64,000 nucleotides of DNA from contig QRFJ01004235.1 of NCBI GenBank assembly GCA_006176705.1, forward strand, positions 1 through 64,000. The letters are read 5' to 3'. Positions 48,891 to 61,086 of the stretch are shown here, in pieces (positions within the stretch are counted from its first letter, which is position 1; each line of letters starts with the position of its first letter). The notes below the pieces were generated by a model that was given only the letters and a program-made list of their open reading frames with translations, did not search any database and was not told where the DNA came from. The stretch comes from Cocos nucifera (lineage: Eukaryota; Streptophyta; Magnoliopsida; Arecales; Arecaceae). The position numbers and the translations under genes are program-made.

Positions 48891-49688
48891 TCAGCGATGT
48901 GACCGATTGGAGGCTTGGAGGTGATGGAGATGGATGATCCATGGAGATCCAATAGGCTAGGGCTGGGCGGCTGTAGAGTGACGTAGAAACCAAGCAGGGT
49001 GCGCTGGAGTGCTGTAGTAGTGATACCCTAGAGGCGTAGGGGCTAAGAGAGGATCGGTGGTGCAACAACCGAGAGAGGTGTCTCAATAGAGAGTGTCAGG
49101 GGCATCTTAGGGAGATTAGAAGTAGGTCTCAAGGAGAGCTGGGGGGGTCTTAGGGAGTGCCAGGGGCATCTAGCAGTTGGGTGTATCCTGGATCAAGTTT
49201 CTTCTATAGGAGCATCCGAAAGAGTCACGGTTCAAGTGGAGGATGGATTATGTGCAGCAAGAGGAGATCCGGATACATATGAGAAGATGGTGTCGAGATG
49301 AGGTAGGACATGCTGGAGTGCTGCAGTAGTGTTTTCCTGAAGGCACAGGGTGGAGAGAGGCTCGATGGTGCAGCAATCAAGGGAGGTATCTTAGTAGAGA
49401 GTGTTAGAAGCCATCTCAGGAAGATCAGGAGCAGGTCTTAGGAAGAGCCAGAGAGTCTCAGGAGCCTCGGGATGAGATAGGTGGGTTTGAGCTTAGGGTA
49501 GGATTGGAGCTGTAGTTCCTCTAGATGCAATTGAAGTGATGGTTGGTGTAGGGGTAGAAGAGGAGAAGTGTTATGATGAAATTTTCTAGAGTTCAGTCAT
49601 TGGATTCAGAAGAGTTGGGCAAGCTCTTGGGTTTCGTAGGTGCTCATAAGTTGTGGAGGGTTCGAAGGAGCAGTGATGGTATTCAAGG

Positions 49689-50164
49689 TGCAGAGACTAA
49701 GTCGATCCAGTCATAGGTTAGCTGGCTCAGTCTGAAATACGGCCAGCTCAGTTTTCGTGAGTTATTATTTTATGTACATGGGTTGTTTGGGTTTAGAAAG
49801 TTTTTCTATGAGCTTGGACTAGATTAAGCCGACTCAGTCGTAGGTTAGCTGGCTCAGTCTGAAACTGGGTCAACTCAGTTTTTGTGGGTTATTATTTTAT
49901 GTACATGGGTTGTTTGGGTTTGAAAAGTTTTTCTATAAGCTTGGACTTGACCCTTTGTAAAGTTTATATACTGAAAATATGTCAAGATTGTAAAAAGTGC
50001 TAAAATATACTGAATAAAAGCTCTTTTCTTTCAAAAATCTCTTCTTCTCTATTTCTTAAATTATTTGATCATGCTTCCGCATTAAGATCTGAGAAGTACT
50101 TTCTTGTTGCTTGGCTAGTCACTAGCGGCCACGCCAATCCATGTGTGAAGAGCGCGCATTCCCA
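49689..50164 (+). repeat. D 5' LTR, start uncertain
   Basis: The end CATTCCCA at 50164 precedes a perfect primer-binding site. The start is a guess at the point where homology to T1 internal sequence stops. A 'tttatatactg' TATA-like stretch lies near 49961 and a polyadenylation-like AATAAA near 50012. It holds a 127-bp tandem duplication. Confidence 0.6.
49701..49955 (+). repeat. Two-copy tandem repeat, about 127-bp period
   Basis: 'taggttagctggctcagtct' at 49714 recurs at 49841, and the following text through 'tttttctatgagcttggact' is repeated with few changes. It lies in the D LTR, upstream of the probable TATA box. Confidence 0.8.
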
Positions 50165-50169
50165 ATATT

Positions 50170-50181
50170 TGGTATCAGAGC
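50170..50181 (+). other. D primer-binding site
   Basis: TGGTATCAGAGC, an exact match to the initiator tRNA-Met complement, 5 bases after the LTR end. Confidence 0.93.
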
Positions 50182-50437
50182 GGTGTTGCATGGAAGGAAG
50201 GAGGACACCTAGGGTTTACTACATCCAGGATCTGTTGCCCCAGATTTTATCCTAAAACTTCTAGTTTGCTTTGTGGTTATCTCTAGATTGAGGTGGAGAT
50301 TCTTTACATGGAGGAATGGTGATATAGAAATTTGGAAAGAGAATCTAGGGCTAGTTAGATCTTCTTCAAAGGATAGTTTTGCTTGTGTGTGAGATCATGA
50401 AGGGTGTTAGAAATTTGTTCTTGACTTGTTTGAAGTC

Positions 50438-51280
50438 ATGAGATCAAGTGGATTCAAGATGGATTTTGAGAAGTTCGATGGCAAGAAAAACTTTACTCTA
50501 TGGCAACAAAAAGTAAAGGACTTATTGATACAGCAGAGGATCTATAAGGTCTTGACAAAAGAAAGGTCGAAAAAGATCAGTGTTGAGGGTTAGGAAGAGT
50601 TGAAGGAAATTGTTTTTAGTACAATCCAGATGTGCTTAGTCGATCAGGTTTTGCCCGAGATTTGCATAGAAACTATGACAAAGCGGCTTTGGGAGAGACT
50701 GGAGAGCACATACATAGAGAAGAATATGACGAACAAGCTATGGTTGAAGAAATAACTGTATAGTCTGAGGATGTCTGGAGGCAGAGATCTTGTTGAACAT
50801 ATCCAAAGGTTCAATCAGGTGTGTTCTGAGGTGATGAGTTTGGATGTGAAGATCGACAAGGAGGATCAGGCATTGCTGCTATTATGCTCACTCCTAGGTT
50901 CGTATGATGGTCTCATAACAACTTTAGTTTATGGAAAGGTGACCCTAAACTATGAAGAGGTTGTTGGTGTGCTCAAATCAAATAAGCAAAGAAAAAAGAT
51001 CTACAAGGGAGACCCTAAGTCTAAGATCTTGGCTATGAATGAAAGACAAGGAAGATCAAAGGAGAAGACAAGAGAAAAATTCAAGGGTAGGTCAAAGTCT
51101 CGCGATCAGAGGGAGATGTCATTGAAATGTTATAAATGTCATCAACCTGGACACCTGAGGAGAGATTGTCCCCTTTTGAGATCAGAAAAAGGGAAGGCTA
51201 GCAAGAAAGATGATACAGCTTCTGTGAGAAGTAGAGAAGACCTACTAGTTGTATCAGATGGATCCACAAAGTATGATACT
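50438..51280 (+). pseudogene. D gag
   Basis: Start ATG at 50438 (MRSSGFKMDFEKFDGKK, then NFTLWQQKVKDLLIQQ). The capsid domain runs to about residue 200, with SLLGSYDGLITTLVYGK near 50890-50940. A complete zinc knuckle CYKCHQPGHLRRDC lies at 51128-51169. Two in-frame stops, near 50591 and 50754, interrupt it. The second is TAA in a 'LKK-stop-LYSLRM' context where glutamine (CAA) is usual. The frame is otherwise open from 50438 into protease. It would bind and package element RNA. Confidence 0.9.
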
Positions 51281-52510
51281 ATGTGGATATTGGATTCAGC
51301 ATGCTCACACCACTATACTTCTCATCGGGAGTGGTTTGCCACCTACCAGAAGATCGATGGTGGAAGTATCGGCTTTGGAGATGTTCACCTATGCAAAGTA
51401 GCTGGAATTGGCTCTATTAGGGTGAGGATGTATGATGGGATCATTCATACATTATCAAATGTTAAGCATGCACTAGAGTTGAAAAAGAATTTGATTTCTT
51501 TGGGCTACTTGGAGGAGCAGGGTTATGCTTTTAGTAGCTAGGCTGGGAGTGGATGTCTAAAAATTTTCAAGAAAGCTTTGGTGGTAATGAGAGATAGAAA
51601 ATCGAGAAACAATCTTTACAGAATGGAAGGCTTAGTGGTAAATGATAGTGCAGAGGTGCTAGCAGCGGCACAGGAGGAGCAGATTTTATATCGGCTACGG
51701 CACTATCAGATGGGTCATATGAGTGACCGTGGGCTCACTAAACTAAGCATAAGAGGTATGATCCCAGCCCTGAAGAAGGAGGGCATAGATCTTTGTGAGC
51801 CGTGCATCTTTGGCAAATAGCATAGGATGAAGTTTGCCAGAAGTACCAAGCGCAGCGAGGGAGTGCTGAATTTAGTGCACTTGGATGTGTGGGGACCAAC
51901 TCCTGTATCAGCTAGAGGTGGGGCAAAATACTTTGTCACTTTCATTGATGATTTCTCAAGGAAGGTATGGATTTATCTGATCAGAGAAAAATCAGTAATG
52001 TTTGCCTGATTCAAAGCCTGAAGAGTTGAAGTAGAGAAAGAGTCAGAAAGACAGGTGAAGTATCTAAGGTCGGATAATGGAGGGGAGTATCCTAGTCTGG
52101 ACTTCAGGAGGTACTATGAGAAAAATGGCATCAAACACCATTATACAGTGAAGATGACTCTCCAACAAAATGGTATCGCAGAAAGGATGAATCGGACACT
52201 AACGAGAAGTATGGAGTTTGAGGCTACAGACATCACTCCCAAAGTTCTTTTAGGGTGATGCTCTAACTTTTTCTTATTTTCTTGGGAACAAGTCCCCTCA
52301 TTGTAAGCTGAATGGAGGCATCCCATAGGAGGTCTGGAGTGGGAAGAAGGTGGAGCTTGACCACCTGAAAGTTTTTGGTTGCACAGCCTATGCACATATG
52401 GAGGCAACCGAGAGGAGCAAATTGGACCCAAAATCTCAAAAGATGACATTAATAGGATATCCACAAGGAGTCAAGGGGTACCTATTACGGGACTCTTAGG
52501 CACAGAAGTC
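51281..52510 (+). pseudogene. D protease-integrase
   Basis: The protease motif WILDSACSHHYTS lies near 51282 (D-S-A, as in Tnt1-type proteases). Integrase has an HHCC domain (RHYQMGHMS...CEPCIFGK, 51690-51817) with all four ligands. The catalytic residues are also present: VHLDVWGP (D, near 51880), YLRSDNGGEY (D, near 52060) and GIAERMNRT (E, near 52180). Stops lie near 51539, 51818, 52007, 52019 and 52256. The frame is the same as gag up to 52256, then shifts once before 52512. The later part (EVWSGKKVELDHLKVFGCTA) is readable after the shift. Confidence 0.9.
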
Positions 52511-54287
52511 AGTGATCAGCAGGGATGTTATCTTTGATGAGAAGAGTATCTTGAGGAGGTCTGAGATAGATGAAATTGAAAAAATAGAGATAAACAGTGG
52601 TGGCCAGTTAGAGAATGATGGCATGCAGGTTACATCCACTTACAAGAGTGTTCTTGTTGAGGTGGAGCTAGGCAGAAAAATATTATCTCATATTGAAAAT
52701 CAGCATGGAGGGTCGGCAGTTCAGACAGATGTGCAGGAGCAGCCACAGACATCAGGTAGAGATGTGCTAGTGGGAGTGACTTTGCATAAGCCCTAGCATA
52801 CTATTAGGAGATCGGTCAGATATGGCATTGATGATGTTATCTCCTATGCACTCATCACTGCTAATGGAGATCCAGAGAATTATGCAAAAGCCATGGAGAG
52901 TGAGGATCATGATTCATGGATACATACCATGATGGAGGAGATGGAATCACTTAAGAAGAATTAGACATGGCAGCTAGTTGATCTTCCAGAGGGTGCTCGA
53001 TCGATTGGCTTAAAATGGGTGTTCATAAAGAAAGAAGCACCTTCAGAACAAGGTGGAGTCAGATTCAAAGTAAGGCTGGTAGCAAAGAGATACTCACAAA
53101 GGGAAGGGATTGACTACATAAAAATTTTCTCTTCTATGGTGTGTCATACATCTATTCGAGTTTTGCTATCACTGGTGAAACAGCATTATATGGAATTGGA
53201 ATAGATGGACGTGAAGACGACCTTCCTTCATGGGACTTTGGAGGAAAGAATCTACATGAAGCAGCTAGATGGTTTCATGGAGATGGGACAGAAAGAAAAG
53301 GTGTGTTTACTCAAAAAGTCTTTGTATGGCTTGAAACAATCTCCTCGTCAGTGGTATTGAAGGTTTGATAGCTTTGTCTTGAGCCTGGGTTTCAATAGAT
53401 GTGAACATGATTATTGTATCTACGTCAAGGATGTAGATGAGGAGGATCCCCTATACCTATTATTGTATGTAGATGATATGCTCATAGCCAGTAGAAGCAT
53501 TGATGCTATGAAAAGATTAAAAAGGGCATTATCATCTGAGTTTAAGATGAAGAATTTGGGTCCAACTGAGAAAATCCTTGGAATGGAGATTTGTAGAGAT
53601 AGGTGCAAATGAGTGCTCCATTTATCATAAGAAAAACATATCCAGAAGATTCTGAAGAGGTTTGGGATGGAGAAGGCCAAACCTCTAGAGATGCCATTAT
53701 CGAGCCATATGTCTCTCTCCAAGTTACAGAGCCCCCAGTAAGAAGAGAAGAGAGAGTACATAGAACGAGTCCTTTATGCAAATACTATAGGCAGTGTGAT
53801 ATACACTATGGTATGCTGTAAACCAGATATAGCACATGTAGTGAGCACGGTTAGTAGATACATGGCTAACTCTGGGAAGGAACACTGAAAAGTATTGAAA
53901 TGGATATTAAGATATCTACATGGAACAAGGAATTATGGTTTGGTATTTGGTGGGCAGCCGGGATGATTTGGAGAATAATCTATAAAGATGTGTGAAGGTT
54001 TAGATCCTCTGGAAGGATTTGTTGATGCAAATTATGCTGGTGATCTTGATACAAGGAGGTCTACTACTGCATACCTCTTCTGCATATATGGTGGACTGGT
54101 GTCTTGGAGATCAACCCTTCAGCCAATCATGGCCTTGTCTACCATAGAGGCTAAGTACATTGGGATAACAGAGGCTACAAAGGAAGCCCTTTAGCTTAGA
54201 AGGCTGATTGATGAGTTAGGGGTGGAGCAGAGCAAGGTTATACTATTCAGTGATAGTCAGAGTGCTCTGCTGTTGGCACAAAATCCA
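52511..54287 (+). pseudogene. D reverse transcriptase-RNase H, truncated
   Basis: One frame from 52512 to the break, with about ten in-frame stops. Reverse transcriptase motifs: TWQLVDLPEGARSIGLKWVF, MDVKTTFLHGTLEERIYM, LYGLKQSPRQWY and the catalytic LLYVDDMLIA near 53470. RNase H: GFVDANYAGDLDTRRSTTAY (D), ALSTIEAKYIG (E), LFSDSQSALLLAQNPC (D) ending at 54287. The LTR of A2 begins directly after. Stops fall at positions that are Q, R or W in relatives. Confidence 0.9.
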
Positions 54288-56767
54288 TGTTGTGAATTAT
54301 GTCCCAAAGCTAATAGTTAAGCTATTGACGGTTGAGATATTGTAATTGATTAATTAATTAATAAAAATATTTTGGCATCCTTTTTTATCATAAATTTACA
54401 TCTTCTAATGAACTCCATTGTTGTGATAAAGTCCTTAGGACTATTTAGTTTCGATAAAGAGAGGATTTATCAGTTCGTCCTTAAATTTGTTCATGACCAA
54501 ATGATCAGCTGTTAATTAGGATGACAGCGTCTATCGAGTATAAGTCGCTATATGCTATATAGGTTGGTTGTCCTCTTAACCAAGAAGTATGGAGACATTG
54601 GTATGACATACAGGTGAGATTTATGGGTACATCATCATTGAATATGACCAACTTCAGAGCATTTTACTGTCGAGAATGTCTCTGATGGGATATAGGTATA
54701 AGTATCCCTTAGACCTAAGATCACCTCTGTGACTTGCAAGCAACCCACCGTGCTTTGGTACCAGACTAACTGAATTTATAATTCAGCAATGAAAGGCTTC
54801 TAGGCACAGTCAAGTACTTGCAAAGTCAGAGTGTGATCAAGATGGAATTGACCACTCCAAGAGTTGGAGAAGAATGTATCACTATATTTCAATATAGCAA
54901 AACCTTGGCCAGGATAATCCATCAGATGGATTTGATATTTCAAAATATAATGTGGACAACCTAATCAGATTGATAGTTGAACTCTGAGGTATCCTACGAG
55001 CATTTTGGTCAAGGGGATGAATTATATGAAAACTATATTTGCATGGGTTCTAAGGATGGTGTTCTACACCTTTCGACCTATCCGACCGTCGAATATCAAT
55101 GCTAGATGATTACTTTGATTGGTACAGAAATTTATTTATTTACTACCAACTTAGATTTGAACCTATGAGGTCACACATATTAGAGTTCACATTCTGATCA
55201 AATGGTTGATCAGTGATTTAGAATCATTTTAGGGTTAAATGATCCATACAATTGATGTTTGACCTAGTACAAGTATTGCAGGAGAATAGATTAGCAACTA
55301 GATTGCTAATTAACTTAATTTGATTAAGCCAGAGGGTTGAGATTAAGTCTAATAAAATATGGTTTAATTAGATTTGATTTGGGCTTGATTGGATCATGTC
55401 CAATTGGCTTATAAGTCAAGTGCAAGGAAGAACTAGTCCTAGTCTAACTAAGACTGGGGTCAATCCAATTTTCTAATTTGATTAAAAAATTAAATTAAAA
55501 TTAAATATAATTTAATATAATTTAATTAAATTTTTAAATGGATTAGGGTCTTATTTAATTTGGTTGGTTTACTCTTGTTTTTATTTGGTTAAAAGATCTT
55601 GTTTGACCAAGTTAAAATAGGAGTCCTAGTGTGACTAGGACTTCCTATTCCTTGAGCCACCTAATCCTCACGCCCCATCCTTTTCTTTTTGTGTTTTTAC
55701 GTGAATAATCTTCATGCCCCAAGCAATATCATGCCTCCCTTCTCTCTTTCTTTTTCTCATATGAAAGTTTGTTGGAAGACCAGGTCAAAAGGGGAATTAG
55801 TTTTGCTTAAGGATTCTATGAGATAGAATTCTTGTCAACCAAAACTCTTCCCATAAGTGTGCCGACCCATCCTTTCTTATTTTCTTTGATTTTTATGCTA
55901 AAATAGGATATTTTTGTGTGCCCCCCTTGCTGGTCCATGGCAGAAAAAAAGGTGGGGGCGCCCAAGAGTTGGGCGCCCCAACAACTTCCCTTATTTGGTC
56001 CTTCCTAGTCTAGGTTTTTGACCTAACTTAGACTCTGCATATCTCTTTATTTAAAAAGAATTTTTGATTAAAATTTTCATGAATTGTAGATATTTGAGAG
56101 TACTCTTTGGTATAGAAAAGTCAAAAAAAAATTCTTTTGGGTCATGGAGATATTGAAAACACAAATTAAGGTGTTTAGAAAAAGAACAAAGAAGAAAAAG
56201 AGAGTCTTCTTCTAGAATTTTTGTTCCAGATCTCTTCCTTCCTTTTTGTGAGTTTTTGAGAGGTGTCTCAGTATCACAAATCTTTCTCTTTTCTTATGGT
56301 ATTTTGGAGTATCTAAGTTTCAAAGAAGAAAGCATCGGATCAACCATCGAAGAAGGATCAGCATAGTACTAGCATGCTGTGCTGATTTCCTGCATCAGGA
56401 TCTTTGATCATGTTCGTGGGCTCATGTGGATGACTCCTAGAGGTTGGATGTATGTGTGACTCATGACTTCATCCTCAAGCCTAGATCAGCAAGTTAGAAT
56501 GTCTAACTTGCTCAAGTAATAGATCTGATCTATTAACTTCATACCTACATTTGATGTATTATAGATCTAGGTTGATTTGAACAACCTTTTCTTTCTTGTT
56601 TGATTTTAATTTCTGATTTAATATTATGCCTTGATCATGTAATAGATCTGAGATCTAGGTATTTACATATTTATTTAAATAAATATTTGATTTATTTAAG
56701 TCTTTCACTGCATGATCTTGAAAAAGTTTAAAGATCTACCCATAAAACCCTAGATCTGGTTCCTTCA
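54288..56767 (+). repeat. A2 5' LTR
   Basis: 2480 bp from TGTTGTGAATTATG to CCTTCA, matching the visible 3' LTR from 62614. The hairpin repeat is at about 55616-55649, with 15-base arms and one bulged base. Confidence 0.9.
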
Positions 56768-56769
56768 AT

Positions 56770-56781
56770 AGGTATCAGAGC
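56770..56781 (+). other. A2 primer-binding site
   Basis: AGGTATCAGAGC, first base changed from the tRNA-Met complement, 2 bases after the LTR end. Confidence 0.85.
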
Positions 56782-58677
56782 CTAGGTTCTTATTACATGA
56801 TTTTTGTATATATTTAAATTTTTTCTTAGATTAGATCTAATTTATAATCTCATTATTAAATCTAAAAAAAATTCAGATCTCACGAACTGCCATAAGGTTG
56901 GCCTGCTATAAAATTTATCCCTTATAGTGAAAAGGTTGTCCTAGTTCATAATGATCTGACTCTAATCATAAATTTATTAGATTTGATCTAATTTTATTTA
57001 TAATTTAATAGATTTAAAATAATTTTATATCTAAAAATAAAATATTTTAGATTGCACGGACTGCCATAAGGTTGTCTTGCTGTAAGGTTTACCTCTTACA
57101 GTGAATAGGTTATCCTAGTACATGCTAATCTAAAATATTGATCATAAAATTTTAGATTAGATCTAAGAGATTTTATAATCTGATTAAAAATATTTTAATC
57201 TAATTTCAATCATCATAAATATGTTATATTTTATCTAGGAAGATTTATGATTGATTATTATTGAAACTATTTTATTTACATGAACCTGTTTAGATTAGAT
57301 CTAAAGTAGTTTTACATTTTTTTTACTTGCATATTGATTATGAATCAAACATGCAACTTGGTTGATAGAACCATATTATAAAAATATTTTATAAATATAA
57401 AAATTATTTTTGAAAAGCCGAACCCCAATCCTCAGCCTAAAACTTAATTGAGAATTAAGAAGTTGATTGATTAGGATTTAGGATTGTGAATTGAAGATCC
57501 TATGACACAAATCATAACACATTAGGTTAAATGGGTTAGTGAAGATTAGGTCCATTAATTAGGTTAGACCTAGGGTTAGATTAAAGAATGGACTTAATTA
57601 GAGAATTGACTAAATCTAATCAATTATTTTCTTAGATTAGGTCAAGAATTCTCTAAATCAATTACAATAGTTGTAGTTGGTCAAGTTCATGTCTTTAATA
57701 AGATCCAAGATGTACTTGATTCTTGGCTACGTGGTCTAACAAGAACTATTAGGTTGATCTAATTGAAACTAATTAAACCAGTTGATGTCTAAGGTAAATC
57801 AGATCGGTGGTTTTTAATTGGCAGCCCACTTACCTGATCATTTCTGATGGTATCTAAGGCAAGCTTTGGTAGACCCTCCCACCGATCGAACTTATCTGAC
57901 CTTTTGGTGAGATTATGTTTTGATTGAATCACTTGACTATTCGAGCTGATCCATATCAGCTAGGTAAATCAATGTGACTGATTTAGGTGCTCCTAGACCA
58001 GCCTATTAGTGGTCTCCCTTAAGCTGACTTGGTGAAGCCAGTGGGATAATCATGACAAGCTGGTTAATCTGACCTACTCACTTCTATAAATAAATTCTCT
58101 AAAATTATTAGATCCCTAAAATAAAATAGTTATATGATAACTGGATCATTGCCTCCCATTAAAGTGGATGATAATGGTCCATCAGTTGGATAATCATTAG
58201 AGGCCTAAAGGCCTAGTGCATATTAGTTGATGGAATTATCATTCATTATATGATCTCTTTGATGCATCTTTCTAAATGGTTGTCAGGTGGGTCAACCAAG
58301 GTTAGGCCTAATCATTCATTGGTTAGATGGGCTAAGTATGGTTATGTTAATGATTAGACCTAACTGGACCCTTTTCTGAGAAGGCCAAAGCCAACTGATT
58401 AGGGGCTGGGGCAAAATTTAATTACTAAAAATTATTTGAAGAAATAATTGGTGATGAACCTATCCTTAGATGTACATGGGTTGGCCAACCAAAGTTGGAC
58501 TCATGTGCAGTCTATGTGGATTTTAGTACCCACTAAGAAATTAGGGTAATTCTTCGAATTGGAGGTAGAGACTACTAATTTGAATAAAATAATGGGAGAA
58601 ACCTTTTGATTAAAGTCCAAATCTTTAGGTTTAATGAATCAATTACTAATTAGATTTTGGTTTTTCTTTGTACAGAC
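56782..58677 (+). other. A2 long 5' leader, no gene
   Basis: 1.9 kb of non-coding sequence, colinear with the A1 leader. Tandem leader repeats lie at about 56886 and 57058. The block near 57800-57990 ('gaccctcccaccgatcgaac') is shared with the A1 leader. Confidence 0.8.
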
Positions 58678-59530
58678 ATGGCCACTTTCCTATTGCTTCG
58701 ATCATTATTGGACAATGATAAGTTGGTGGGACCCAATTTTAGTAGCTAGTACTGAAAGTTGAAGATTGTCCTGGAGCATGAATAGATCCTATATGTGCTG
58801 ACGGATCCTGTACCTAAGGAGCCAGTTGTCAATGCACGTAGAACAGCCAGAGATACTTATCAGAAGTGGCTCAGTGATCGAATCATGGTGCGCTGCATTA
58901 TGCTGGCTGCGATGAGTAACGAGTTCTATCGAAGATTTGAGACAGCTCAGCCAAATGAAATGCTCCAAGTGTTGGAGGATTCTTTTAGCACATCCGATGA
59001 TGTTGAGAGGTACAAGACTAGTTGCATCATCTTCAATGCTAGAATACGGGACGGAGCCTCTATCACTGATTATGTACTATACATGATCGAGCTGATAGAG
59101 TGCTTGAGCAAACTCAACTTTTTCTTACATAAACAACTTGAAAAAGATGCAATACTGAACTCGCTGCCAAAGTTCTATCTTCCTTTCTTTACTCATTACA
59201 GAATGACAAAGCCTGAAGTAAACTACCATGGCTTACTGGGGTTACTTCAGAACTTTGAGAAGGATCACTAGCTCCATAAAGAGTCGGTGAACTTAGTGGG
59301 AGATTCATCTTCTGGTTCTCGATCCTTTAGGAAAGGAAAGAAGAATAAGAAGAAAATAAAGAAGGTGCAAGTTCAGGCTGGGACATCAGTGCAGGGCCAG
59401 ACTAGAAAGATCAAGCCCAATAAGAGTCAAGCTGAATGCTTCTTTTGCAAAAAGCGGAGGCACTAGAAGAGGAACCGTCCTTAGTACATTGCCTCCTTGG
59501 ACCCGAATAGGTAAAGAAAGAAGCAAGCTA
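58678..59530 (+). pseudogene. A2 gag
   Basis: The ATG at 58678 reads MATFLLLRSLLDNDKLVGPN; the same start is seen in G (46163). Three stops follow within about 40 codons (near 58750, 58756, 58783), where G has W, R and W. The frame is then open at 58795-59271: WLSDRIMVRCIMLAAMSNEF, EMLQVLEDSFSTSDDVERYK and MTKPEVNYHGLLGLLQNFEK. The zinc knuckle near 59430-59475 reads CFFCKKRRH-stop-KRNRP, losing its last cysteine and a tryptophan. The length agrees with copia gag, and the gene is inactive. Confidence 0.9.
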
Positions 59531-61085
59531 TTGATGGGCAAGAGATTTATATGATAACTCCTTGCAATTTCTCTATTTATGATATTACTGACTGGGTATT
59601 GGATATCAGTAGCCCTTACCATATTTGCAATTCATTGCAAGGGTTGCACGTCAGTAGAAGATTCGAGCAAGATGAAAGATTCCTGAATGTTGGAGATGGA
59701 AGACTAGTTCCAGTTCTAGCTTTAAGAATTTTGAAACTTATATTTGAATCTCATACTATTGTTCTTAGTATTTGTCATTTCTGTCCTAGTTTCTTTTTAA
59801 ATATCATTTCTATAGGCCTTTTGGCCATGAATAATTATGAAATTTCAATAAAGAAATGAGTTTATAATGTCATTGTGAATGGTGTTACTGCTTTCTGTAG
59901 ATAATTGAATAATGATGCATATATGTTATCACAACCTTTTAATGTAGTCTATTCTACTGGCAAGCATCCTAGATTAGATAGTATATCAGATATCTACTTA
60001 TGGCACTATAGGCTAGGTCATATAAATAAGAACAGGATAAGTAGGTTGACTCAAGAGGGAATCCTCGAAGTCAATGATTGTGAATCACTTCCAACCTATG
60101 AGTCCTATCTTCTTGGTAAAATGACCAAGTCACCTTTTACTAAAAAAGGTGAGAGAGCCAATGAGCTCTTAGGTCTAGGACATACTAATGTATGTGGACC
60201 AATGAGCACAAGTGCTAGAGGTGGATATGTCTACTTCATCACTTTCATAGATGATCTATCCAGATATGGATATGTCTATCTGATGAAACATAAGTTGGAT
60301 TCTTTTGAAATGTTCAAATGATTCCGAAGTGAAGTAGAAAAATAAATTAGAAAGAGTATTAAAACTCTTCGATCTGACCAAGGAGGAGAATACCTTTTTG
60401 ATGAGTTTCTCATATATCTAGGAGAGAATGGAATTCTCTTTCAATGGACTCCTCCTAGAACACCACAACATAATGGTGTGTCTGAAAGGAAGAATCGAAC
60501 TCTATTAGACATAGTCCAATCCATGATGGGATTTGCCATCTTGTCGATATTCTTTTGGGGATATGCACTCGAATCAGCTCGTTATCTATTAAATAGGGTT
60601 CCAAGTAAGTCTGTAGTTAAAACCCCATATGAGATATAGATAGGGCGTAAGCTAGCACTTTCACACCTTAGAGTTTGGGGATGCCCGACTTATGTCAAAC
60701 GGTTAGTTACAGACAAACTTGGACCTATGTCTGATAAGTGTACATTCATAGGGTACCCAAAAGAGATCAAAGGATACTATTTCTACCATGCTGATGAATA
60801 AAAGGTGTTCGTCAGCCTTAGGGCAATCTTTTTGGAAAAGAAGTTTCTTAGTAAAGAAATTATTGCCTCTAAGATTGAACTTGATGAAGTTCAACAGATA
60901 GAAAGTCCAATACAGAATGTTGAACCTAAGTCGGATTTGATCAGATTAGATCCAAAGCTTAGTGAACCCGCACCATTAAGGCAATCTGGTAGAGTACCAC
61001 ACCATCCAGACAAATACTATAGATTCTTGGTCTAGGATGGTGATCCCATCAAACTCGATGAGAATGATGAGGATCCAATCACTTA
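59530..61085 (+). pseudogene. A2 protease-integrase
   Basis: The protease active site near 59596 is DIS instead of DTG. Integrase zinc domain: HYRLGHINKNRISRL is kept, but both cysteines of CESC are tyrosine. Catalytic residues: the first D is N (HTNVCGP, near 60185), the second D is kept (LRSDQGGEY, near 60375), and E is kept (GVSERKNRT, near 60480). Stops lie near 59858, 59902, 60319, 60342, 60638 and 60799. One frame is kept throughout. The enzyme would be inactive even without the stops. Confidence 0.9.
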
Positions 61086-61086
61086 T

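Larger units (their letters stand above)
47356..49690 (+). mobile_element. C: non-coding LTR element related to T1, 3' end lost
   Basis: LTR at 47356-47859, degenerate primer-binding site at 47868, then an internal region whose second half (about 48890-49690) matches T1 720-1320 in order. No gag or pol is present. No 3' LTR was found; sequence passes into the D LTR at about 49690. The first half (47900-48890) is GC-rich and absent from T1. Confidence 0.7.
49689..54287 (+). mobile_element. Copia element D (Tork/Tnt1-like), 3' part displaced by A2
   Basis: LTR, primer-binding site, short leader (50182-50437), gag-pol. It is a different copia lineage from A, E, F and G: a short leader, a classic CCHC knuckle, and FGK-stop-HR and AERMNRT motifs of the Tork/Tnt1 type. 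The coding sequence is cut at 54287 inside RNase H by the A2 LTR, and the rest lies beyond the window. Confidence 0.88.
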
